Part shown: positions 1 to 5,046 of the stretch, piece by piece
How positions within the stretch are numbered: position 1 is the stretch's first letter
How the letters are laid out: each line of letters starts with the position of its first letter
NCBI GenBank assembly: GCA_023415545.1
Contig: JAEZKJ010000064.1
Location: 1 to 5,046, forward strand
DNA: 5,046 nucleotides
Direction: 5' to 3'
Origin: Bacteroidota bacterium
GTDB lineage: Bacteria > Bacteroidota > Bacteroidia > Bacteroidales > Bacteroidaceae
The notes under the pieces: model-generated
Database searches by the model: none
Told to the model about the DNA's origin: nothing
Seen by the model: only the letters and a program-made list of their open reading frames with translations
Made by a program: the position numbers and the translations under genes

Positions 1-295
1 TACCATCTTTATTGAAATATAAATAGGAATAGAACACTCCATCTTTAACTAAATATATCAAAACCTTATTCAACTCCACATCCATCTTTCGGATTAGTGA
101 AATAAACAAATCATGGGTAAGTGGCCTTGGAGATTTATATTTAGTCATGGCAATCTTTATTGCATATGCCTCCTGGGCTCCTATAATAATAGGAAGTTTT
201 CTCGTTCCATACTTCTCTTCCAAAACCAATGCATAGGCATCAGCCGGTTGAATGGTAGAAGACATATCATGTATTAAAAGCTCAACCTCTTCCAT
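1..295 (-). CDS. Bifunctional nuclease (DUF151) domain protein, 3' end outside window
   Basis: Only the first 98 codons are present; the gene continues past the left edge. The N-terminus reads MEEVELLIHDMSS, followed by DAYALVLEEKYGTRKLPIII (residues 20-39), GAQEAYAIKI and RPLTHDLF. These match the core of the bifunctional nuclease domain (BFN/DUF151), whose hallmarks are an AYALVL strand, an LPIIIG loop, an EA-AI helix and an RPLTHDL motif. Family members are small cytoplasmic proteins; a few have been reported to degrade DNA and RNA, but the role in Bacteroidota is not established. The ATG at 295 is the first usable start, because an in-frame TAA lies two codons upstream. It sits 14 bases inside the end of the permease gene, in another frame, so the two are probably co-transcribed and translationally coupled. 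No promoter of its own is visible. Family assignment is firm; substrate is unknown. Confidence 0.88.
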   Translation of the reverse strand, partial: MEEVELLIHDMSSTIQPADAYALVLEEKYGTRKLPIIIGAQEAYAIKIAMTKYKSPRPLTHDLFISLIRKMDVELNKVLIYLVKDGVFYSYLYFNKDG

Positions 296-1571
296 TATTT
301 ATATCATTATTATCATGCTTGTATTTAAATATTATAGAGAATAGTATTGCAACTACAAGTGCATAGCCTGAGAATATAAACCATGAGTGACTCCATCCTT
401 GTACTTGTGGTAAGTTACTGTTGAAATCAACAAAGTGGTTTACTACAGCCTGAGCACCTAAAGTTCCAATAGTAGCACCAATACCATTTGTCATAATTAC
501 AAACAGACCTTGAGCACTTGAACGGATAGATAAATCGGTCTCTCTATTTACGAAAAGTGAACCTGATATATTAAAGAAGTCAAAGGCAACTCCATAAACA
601 ATCATTGAAATGACAAACATCCACACTCCACTACCAGGATTGCCAAGTCCAAATAGTCCGAAACGTAATACCCAAGCCAACATAGCTATAATCATTACTT
701 TCTTAATTCCAAAATGTTTCAAGAAGAATGGTATTAGTAGGATACACAATGTCTCGGAAACTTGTGAAAGTGAAATCAGTACATTAGCATGTTGTACTCC
801 AAATGTATTTGCATATTCAGGTATTTTACCAAAACTACTGATAAAAGGATTAGCAAATCCATTGGTTATCTGTAGTGACACTCCAAGAAGCATAGAGAAA
901 ATGAAAAAGATAGCCATTTTTTTCTGTTTAAAGAGCAAAAAGGCGCGAAGACCCATAGCGTCAACTAAAGATCTCTTCTCTACAGACTTATTAGTTGGAC
1001 AATTAGGCAATGTAAATGAATATGCTCCTAGAAGAACTCCCCAAATAGAACAGAAGAAGAATTGCATATATGTTTGCTGAAAACCTAAAATATCTGTCAA
1101 CAACATAGCACATATGAAACCTATTGTTCCAAATATTCTAATTGGTGGGAAAGCTACTACCGGATCTAAGTTTACCTTATCAAGAGCTGTATAAGCCACC
1201 GAATTAGATAGTGCCAAAGTAGGCATATAAAAAGCTACACTAAGTGTGTAAAAAGAGAAAAGTGGAGCAAATTGTGTATGAACAGATGAATAGCCATACC
1301 AACCTGTAAGTATCATGAAAAATGCTGCAAGGAATTGACATATTCCTAATAGCTTTTGAGCAGGTACCCAACGGTCAGCTATAACACCCATTACGGCTGG
1401 CATAAAGAGTGATACAATACCCTGCATTGCATAGAACAGACCTATGTTTTCACCCAAACCAATATTCGACAAATAAGCACCCATTGAAGTAAGATAGGTA
1501 CCCCAAATAGCAAACTGCAAAAAGTTCATGACTATAAGTCTGAACTTCATCATAGATATGTTAGCATTCAT
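282..1571 (-). CDS. nupG: Nucleoside:H+ symporter, NupG-type MFS permease
   Basis: A 429-residue inner-membrane transporter, close to the roughly 418 residues of E. coli NupG, with about twelve hydrophobic segments and a longer polar loop near residues 190-218. The opening MNFLQFAIWGTYLTSMGAYL (residues 15-34) and FMPAVMGVIADRW (56-68) are typical of the nucleoside:H+ symporter family. Residues I recall as substrate-binding or proton-coupling in E. coli NupG are all present at the same spacing: R145, T149 and F152 (Arg136/Thr140/Phe143), Q234 and N237 (Gln225/Asn228), Q270 and E273 (Gln261/Glu264), and D331 (Asp323). It therefore probably imports nucleosides driven by protons; whether it prefers one, as XapB does xanthosine, cannot be told. 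Two further ATGs at codons 7 and 8 (1553 and 1550) could be the true start; 1571 is kept because it lies about 30 bases from a good -7 box. Its end overlaps the DUF151 gene by 14 bases. Confidence 0.92.
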   Translation of the reverse strand: MNANISMMKFRLIVMNFLQFAIWGTYLTSMGAYLSNIGLGENIGLFYAMQGIVSLFMPAVMGVIADRWVPAQKLLGICQFLAAFFMILTGWYGYSSVHTQFAPLFSFYTLSVAFYMPTLALSNSVAYTALDKVNLDPVVAFPPIRIFGTIGFICAMLLTDILGFQQTYMQFFFCSIWGVLLGAYSFTLPNCPTNKSVEKRSLVDAMGLRAFLLFKQKKMAIFFIFSMLLGVSLQITNGFANPFISSFGKIPEYANTFGVQHANVLISLSQVSETLCILLIPFFLKHFGIKKVMIIAMLAWVLRFGLFGLGNPGSGVWMFVISMIVYGVAFDFFNISGSLFVNRETDLSIRSSAQGLFVIMTNGIGATIGTLGAQAVVNHFVDFNSNLPQVQGWSHSWFIFSGYALVVAILFSIIFKYKHDNNDINNGRG

Positions 1572-1601
1572 AATCTTGTATATTTAAGCTTTAACTAAGT
1601 A

Positions 1602-1609
1602 CAAAGATA
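1602..1609 (-). promoter_or_regulatory. -7 promoter box for the permease/DUF151 unit
   Basis: Read on the minus strand this is TATCTTTG, a perfect match to the Bacteroidota primary sigma factor -7 consensus TAnnTTTG. The -33 region is poor: the nearest TTTG-like element is TTTC at 1628-1631, with an 18-base spacer. Transcription would begin near 1594-1598, leaving a leader of about 25 bases before the ATG at 1571. The box begins 35 bases past the terminator of the upstream operon. Confidence 0.7.
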
Positions 1610-1644
1610 TAAAACAATTTGTTTTGGGAAAGATATTAATAATT

Positions 1645-1670
1645 AAAAAAGGGTATCTTAAAAGATACCC
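1645..1670 (-). terminator. Intrinsic terminator of the DUF5063/exonuclease/methyltransferase operon
   Basis: Positions 1651-1670 form a perfect 20-base palindrome (GGGTATCTT and AAGATACCC around AA; in RNA probably 8 base pairs with a 4-base loop). On the minus strand the hairpin is followed at once by six T (1650-1645). It lies 74 bases downstream of the methyltransferase stop codon. On the plus strand the hairpin is followed by ATATAGATTA with no T tract, so it should act only on minus-strand transcripts. Confidence 0.88.
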
Positions 1671-1743
1671 ATATAGATTAATCAAAATTTTTAAATAATT
1701 AAACTAAGCACTTGATTTTTAATAAAAAATTAAGCACTAAACT

Positions 1744-2928
1744 TTACTCAACATAAAGTACTAAACCTTTAAGATATTCTCCTTCAGGATGGTAAATATT
1801 AACCGGATGATCGCCTGGTTGAGTAAGTTGATGCAATATTTTCACGCTACGCCCTGACTGCGCTGCTGCAGTGAAAACTGCATTTCTGAAATTCTCTTTG
1901 CTTACGACTTGCGAACAAGAGAATGTAAAGAGTATACCTCCAGGTTTTATCTTTTCGAATGCCTTAGCATTAAGTTTGGTGTAACCTCTTAACGCATTAC
2001 GAAGAGCATCTTTATGTTTAGCAAATGCCGGTGGGTCGAGAATGATAAGATCATACTGGTCACCCATTTGGTCAAGATATTTAAATGCATCCTCAGCATA
2101 AGCCTTATGACGTGGATCACCAGGAAAGTTTAATTCCACATTCTTATTTGTAAGGTCAATAGCTTTAGCCGAGCTATCAACAGAGTGTACTAAGTTAGCT
2201 CCTCCTCGCATAGCATAGAAAGAGAAACCTCCGGTATAGCAGAACATATTTAGAACATTACGACCTTTTGAAAAGTGTTCCAAAAGAGATCTATTTTCAC
2301 GTTGATCTACAAAAAAACCTGTCTTCTGACCCTTCAACCAGTCAACATGAAACTTAAGACCATTTTCAATAGCAATATTATCACTGCTACCACCTTTTAT
2401 AAAGCCATTCTCTTGACCTAATTCAGCTTTAAATGGAAGAGTTGTCTCTGATTTATAGTATATATTCTCAATAATACCATTCATAACCTGTGAAAGAGCC
2501 TCAACTATATCCATTCTATTTACATGCATACCTACCGAATGTGCCTGCATTACAGCAGTCTTTCCATACACATCAATAATAAGACCAGGTAAATTATCAC
2601 CCTCACCATGTACTAGTCGATATGTATTATTTATAGGGTTTTCAGCCACACCTATCGCTTTACGTAGATCGTAAGCAACAGCTAAACGCTCTTTCCAAAA
2701 ATAGATATCAATAGTTCGTTGTGAGAATGAAAGTATACGAACAGCAATACTTCCCACCTGAAAATGGCCACATGCTATAAACTCCTTCTTTGATGTATAT
2801 ATGTCAACTATTTCTCCCTCTTCACATTCACCCTCAATGCGTGCTATCGCACCCGAAAACACCCATGGATGAAATCTTTTCAATGACTCCTCCTTACCGG
2901 GTTTAAGAAATACTTTTTTGTAAGCCAT
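1744..2928 (-). CDS. rlmI: RlmI-like 23S rRNA (cytosine-5) methyltransferase, SAM-dependent
   Basis: The 394 residues match the size of E. coli RlmI (about 396), which makes m5C1962 in 23S rRNA. Order of parts: an N-terminal PUA RNA-binding domain (about 1-75, with LKPGKEESLKRFHPWVFSGA at 8-27), a central segment with HGEGDNLPGLIID (107-119), then a Rossmann methyltransferase fold. In the last, KTGFFVDQRENR (202-213) precedes the SAM-binding motif VLNMFCYTGGFSFYA (225-239), the acidic residue D251 in SVDSS, LDPPAF (297-302) and FSCSQ (336-340), whose Cys338 is the likely catalytic residue. Everything expected is intact. The ATG at 2928 gives the usual family N-terminus and lies 26 bases inside the exonuclease gene, in another frame; there is no clear ribosome-binding site, which suggests translational coupling. 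It is the last gene of its operon, with a terminator 74 bases on. The exact target base is inferred from the family. Confidence 0.93.
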   Translation of the reverse strand: MAYKKVFLKPGKEESLKRFHPWVFSGAIARIEGECEEGEIVDIYTSKKEFIACGHFQVGSIAVRILSFSQRTIDIYFWKERLAVAYDLRKAIGVAENPINNTYRLVHGEGDNLPGLIIDVYGKTAVMQAHSVGMHVNRMDIVEALSQVMNGIIENIYYKSETTLPFKAELGQENGFIKGGSSDNIAIENGLKFHVDWLKGQKTGFFVDQRENRSLLEHFSKGRNVLNMFCYTGGFSFYAMRGGANLVHSVDSSAKAIDLTNKNVELNFPGDPRHKAYAEDAFKYLDQMGDQYDLIILDPPAFAKHKDALRNALRGYTKLNAKAFEKIKPGGILFTFSCSQVVSKENFRNAVFTAAAQSGRSVKILHQLTQPGDHPVNIYHPEGEYLKGLVLYVE

Positions 2929-3562
2929 CTATATTTGTATTTATTGATTCGTTTTCTATAATTCTATAATCGCCACTCTTTTCAAGTTCTTGCAATAATT
3001 TGTAAATCTTTATACAAGCCCAAGCATCTGTTGCAGCATATAACTGTTGAGCTTCACTTAATGTGTCCGACTCCCAGTTGGACAGTCTCTGAGATTTAGA
3101 TATTTTTTTACCGAAAAGAATAGCAAACATTTTTTGCAAACTCTTATCCTCAATACCGAATTTAGGAGCATAATCCTGTAATTCTATCCAGTTACCTAAA
3201 TCAGCCTTTACACTCTTTCTCTTTCTTAATGAGTTAAAATCATCTTTTAAAGACAATCCGATTTTCAACACATCACCCATCAAAAAATCTTCCAACTCTT
3301 TTGGCATTCCTATTATATTCAGACGAAAAAGGAAACATGTATCCATAGTTGAAATTTGAAGAAGCGATACTTTATACATAGTACCCTTCTTGAATGATGG
3401 CCTGGTTTCGGTATCAACTCCTACACAGTTTTGAGCATTAAGATAATCTATTGCTTCAAGAGCATCCTCCTTGGTGTAAATTACGAAAATGCGACCGGGG
3501 AAGCTAACTTTTTCCATTTCAGAGATTTCAGCTTTGCTTATCTTGTTTATTATATCCCTCAT
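2903..3562 (-). CDS. 3'-5' exonuclease domain protein, DEDDy type (RNase D/WRN-like)
   Basis: A 219-residue cytoplasmic protein that is essentially one DnaQ-like 3'-5' exonuclease domain. The four acidic metal ligands and the tyrosine are visible: D50 and E52 in VGVDTETRPSF, D108 in GLSLKDDFNSL, and Y175 with D179 in YAATDAW. This is the DEDDy pattern of RNase D, the Werner exonuclease and Pol I proofreading domains, so it should be active with two metal ions. It lacks the HRDC domains of full RNase D, so the substrate (RNA or DNA) cannot be assigned. The start at 3562 forms an ATGA overlap with the stop of the DUF5063 gene. Met16 is an alternative start just before the conserved VSFPGRI segment. 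The last eight or so residues are encoded in the 26-base overlap with the methyltransferase gene; the tail after about residue 203 is polar and probably outside the fold. Confidence 0.92.
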   Translation of the reverse strand: MRDIINKISKAEISEMEKVSFPGRIFVIYTKEDALEAIDYLNAQNCVGVDTETRPSFKKGTMYKVSLLQISTMDTCFLFRLNIIGMPKELEDFLMGDVLKIGLSLKDDFNSLRKRKSVKADLGNWIELQDYAPKFGIEDKSLQKMFAILFGKKISKSQRLSNWESDTLSEAQQLYAATDAWACIKIYKLLQELEKSGDYRIIENESINTNIDGLQKSIS

Positions 3563-4119
3563 AATAGGTCGTTTTCTTCATCATCGTACACAAAGTCATC
3601 ATCATCACTATTGTTGCTAAATTTAATGTCGTGTAATGCTTTCATGGCATTCACCAATCTCTGTCCCCAGAACTGAGCGAAATGTTCTTTGCAGATAAAC
3701 AAGGAGTCATTCATAGTTACATTCAAACCTAATTGAAATACACTTATAAAATCCTTAAGATCTTGATATATATCTGCTAAATCTTCCGATATTGATCGCT
3801 TTATAGGCGTATCACTATACTTCATATCCTCTATAAACACATCAAGATAATCATCTTTTTGCGCAAGGATTCGATTAATCTTTCCTCTAACAAATTCATA
3901 GTCATCTTCAGTGACAAATGTCTCAGGATCGAACTCTCCCATCTGCTCACACTCAGGAATCAAAGATGCCTTCAAGTAAAGAAGAGGTAACAACTTTAAA
4001 GAGATGTCAACAAACTCTTTTGAATCATGTATATCATCTCTCTCAATGAAGAGACAATATTCCGCCGCAACTGTAACAAATTCTATAGAATTTTTATCAA
4101 AAATCACTTGACTTTCCAT
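3559..4119 (-). CDS. DUF5063 domain protein of unknown function
   Basis: From the ATG at 4119 this is 186 residues. A TTG two codons upstream (4125) is possible but less likely, since ATG gives MESQVIFDKNSIEFVTVAAE, which fits the DUF5063 family as I remember it. The protein is soluble, mostly helical in appearance, with conserved-looking stretches LLPLLYLKAS (43-52), KDDYLDVFIEDMKYSD (88-103), SEDLADIYQDLKDFISVFQL (111-130) and W151. It ends in a strongly acidic tail (about 171-184, nine Asp/Glu in SDDDDFVYDDEEND). No signal peptide, membrane segment or catalytic motif is evident. It is the first gene of the operon; its stop overlaps the exonuclease start by 4 bases. The family is found mainly in Bacteroidota and has no known biochemical role. 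An accessory or binding partner of the exonuclease is possible but only inferred from the gene order. Confidence 0.85.
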   Translation of the reverse strand: MESQVIFDKNSIEFVTVAAEYCLFIERDDIHDSKEFVDISLKLLPLLYLKASLIPECEQMGEFDPETFVTEDDYEFVRGKINRILAQKDDYLDVFIEDMKYSDTPIKRSISEDLADIYQDLKDFISVFQLGLNVTMNDSLFICKEHFAQFWGQRLVNAMKALHDIKFSNNSDDDDFVYDDEENDLL

Positions 4120-4145
4120 CCTCAATTATTTATGAATTTGATTTG

Positions 4146-4153
4146 CAAAGGTA
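4146..4153 (-). promoter_or_regulatory. -7 promoter box of the DUF5063/exonuclease/rlmI operon
   Basis: Minus-strand TACCTTTG, followed by CA, is a perfect Bacteroidota -7 box. No good TTTG occurs in the -33 region. The predicted leader before the ATG at 4119 is only about 20 bases and ends in TTGAGG directly against the start codon. Confidence 0.72.
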
Positions 4154-4197
4154 AGAAAAAAAGGTAATCTTTGCTCTTAGAATTAATGATTTTAGTG

Positions 4198-4205
4198 TAC
4201 ATTTG
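4198..4205 (+). promoter_or_regulatory. -7 promoter box of ftsK
   Basis: TACATTTG matches TAnnTTTG exactly. A TTTG at 4170-4173 could be the -33 box, but the 24-base spacer is longer than usual; TTAG at 4177-4180 (17-base spacer) is an alternative. Transcription would start near 4210-4213, giving a leader of about 28 bases before the ATG at 4240. Confidence 0.68.
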
Positions 4206-4239
4206 CGAAATAATGTAAATACAAAAAGTAATATTATAT

Positions 4240-5046
4240 ATGGCAAGAAAGAAAACAGATAAAGATAAACCCACAATAGACGACTCCAAGAAAAACATTT
4301 CAGGCATTCTTAAGAATGAAACAACACACTTCGTAATAGGTCTGATTTCAATAATTTTAGCGGTCTATATGCTGTTGGCCTTTACTTCATTCTTTTTTAC
4401 CGGCGCTGCTGACCAAAGTATTATTTACAATCAAGAGAGTGGAGAGCTGCTACAAACAGCAAATAACGTAAAAAATTATGCAGGTGCTCGTGGAGCGGTT
4501 ATTGCTGAGGTATTAATTAACCAATGTTTTGGTATTTCATCATACTTTATAGTACTTTTCTTGGCTGCTGTTGGCATGAAACTAATGAAAGCTTACAAAG
4601 TAAGAATATGGAAATGGTTTATGATATGTTCTATACTTTTGATTTGGTTTTCAATAACACTTGGATTTGCTTTCGATGGCCTCGTTATTGATAGTTTCAT
4701 CTATCCTGGCGGATTACATGGATATAATGTCAGCCGATGGTTTATATCACAAATAGGAGTCCCAGGACTAATATTACTACTTATTACAACTGCTATTCTG
4801 CTTCTGATTTATATCAGTAGAAATACTATTAATGTTGTACGTAAAATATTCCATCCTCAAATAAACATTCGTAAAAATGAAAATATTGAGGAAGAAAAAG
4901 AAAATAGCTTTGTTGGTGAAACATCTGAAATTGAAGTAGAAGATCCACAGCCAACCTTTTTAAACTTCGAACTTAATAAAGAAGAAGATAATAAAAAAGA
5001 TATTACCTTACCCAAATCAGAGGATGATATCGAGTTTAAGCCAACC
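4240..5046 (+). CDS. ftsK: DNA translocase FtsK, N-terminal part (3' end outside window)
   Basis: The first 269 codons of an FtsK/SpoIIIE-family translocase, which anchors at the division septum and pumps DNA so that sister chromosomes separate and dimers are resolved. After a lysine-rich cytoplasmic start (MARKKTDKDK) come four membrane segments at about 31-53, 99-117, 125-146 and 172-193. Segments such as LLAFTSFFFTGAADQSI (45-61), VKNYAGARGA (77-86) and GGLHGYNVSRWFISQIGVPG (157-176) are characteristic of Bacteroidales FtsK. From about 205 the sequence turns highly acidic and lysine-rich, the start of the variable linker. The RecA-like motor with Walker motifs and the gamma domain lie beyond the right edge, so intactness cannot be judged. 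The ATG at 4240 is the first start after an in-frame TAA at 4216-4218. The leader is AT-rich with no Shine-Dalgarno sequence. Confidence 0.95.
   Translation, partial: MARKKTDKDKPTIDDSKKNISGILKNETTHFVIGLISIILAVYMLLAFTSFFFTGAADQSIIYNQESGELLQTANNVKNYAGARGAVIAEVLINQCFGISSYFIVLFLAAVGMKLMKAYKVRIWKWFMICSILLIWFSITLGFAFDGLVIDSFIYPGGLHGYNVSRWFISQIGVPGLILLLITTAILLLIYISRNTINVVRKIFHPQINIRKNENIEEEKENSFVGETSEIEVEDPQPTFLNFELNKEEDNKKDITLPKSEDDIEFKPT

Larger units (their letters stand above)
4120..4239. promoter_or_regulatory. Divergent promoter region between ftsK and the DUF5063 operon
   Basis: This 120-base spacer separates genes read in opposite directions and must hold both promoters. It contains one TAnnTTTG box per strand, 44 bases apart, so the two polymerase footprints would overlap. 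No clear operator palindrome or riboswitch fold stands out. It is AT-rich with a run of seven to eight A near 4155-4162. Confidence 0.75.

Noticed and set aside
610..1080. Open frame of 156 codons on the plus strand
   Set aside because: It lies wholly inside the well-supported permease gene on the other strand and its translation has no domain-like pattern.
1715..1730. ATTTTT/AAAAAT inverted repeat after the methyltransferase gene
   Set aside because: Only A-T pairs, too weak to be a terminator stem; the GC-containing hairpin at 1651-1670 is far better.
3431..3676. Open frame of 81 codons on the plus strand
   Set aside because: It crosses the junction of the DUF5063 and exonuclease genes on the other strand; the serine/leucine-rich product is what the reverse of the Asp-rich tail would give.
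3724..3731. Minus-strand TAGGTTTG, a match to the -7 box inside the DUF5063 gene
   Set aside because: A match to a six-base pattern is expected about once in 4 kb per strand; there is no -33 box and it lies some 160 bases from the next start.
4122..4307. Open frame of 61 codons on the minus strand
   Set aside because: It spans the divergent promoter region and the start of ftsK, where the plus-strand reading is clearly real; the hydrophobic look comes from AT-rich, lysine-coding DNA read backwards.
1..5046. Possibility of a defence system, mobile element, CRISPR array or other novel cassette
   Set aside because: All genes fit housekeeping families in a plausible Bacteroidales order; there are no long repeats, transposase or integrase genes, or obvious compositional breaks.

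Overview
The window looks like ordinary chromosome from a low-GC member of the Bacteroidota, most likely order Bacteroidales. Three things point there. The proteins resemble Bacteroidales versions (FtsK N-terminus, DUF5063 protein, NupG-type permease). All three good promoter candidates carry the Bacteroidota -7 box TAnnTTTG. The leaders are AT-rich with little or no Shine-Dalgarno signal. I see no mobile element, CRISPR array, tRNA or rRNA gene.

Layout, left to right. (1) Positions 1-1571, minus strand: a two-gene unit read right to left. A 429-residue nucleoside:H+ symporter of the NupG type is followed by a bifunctional nuclease domain (DUF151) protein. The second gene starts 14 bases inside the first and runs off the left edge. 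A -7 box lies at 1602-1609. (2) Positions 1572-1743: a short AT-rich spacer with the unit's promoter and, next to it, a clear intrinsic terminator (1645-1670) for the operon to the right. (3) Positions 1744-4119, minus strand: a tightly packed three-gene operon, in transcription order a DUF5063 protein, a DEDDy-type 3'-5' exonuclease and an RlmI-like 23S rRNA m5C methyltransferase. Neighbouring genes overlap by 4 and 26 bases. (4) Positions 4120-4239: a 120-base divergent promoter region with one -7 box on each strand. (5) Positions 4240-5046, plus strand: the first 269 codons of ftsK, covering four membrane segments and the start of the acidic linker. The motor and gamma domains lie beyond the window.

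The genes mostly serve housekeeping roles: nucleoside uptake, rRNA modification, 3' end trimming of nucleic acid, and chromosome segregation at division. The most open biological question is the DUF5063/exonuclease/methyltransferase operon. Its overlaps suggest coordinated production, and its two recognisable enzymes both point to nucleic acid, perhaps RNA, metabolism. The role of the acidic-tailed DUF5063 protein is unknown. I found no convincing sign of a wholly new system.
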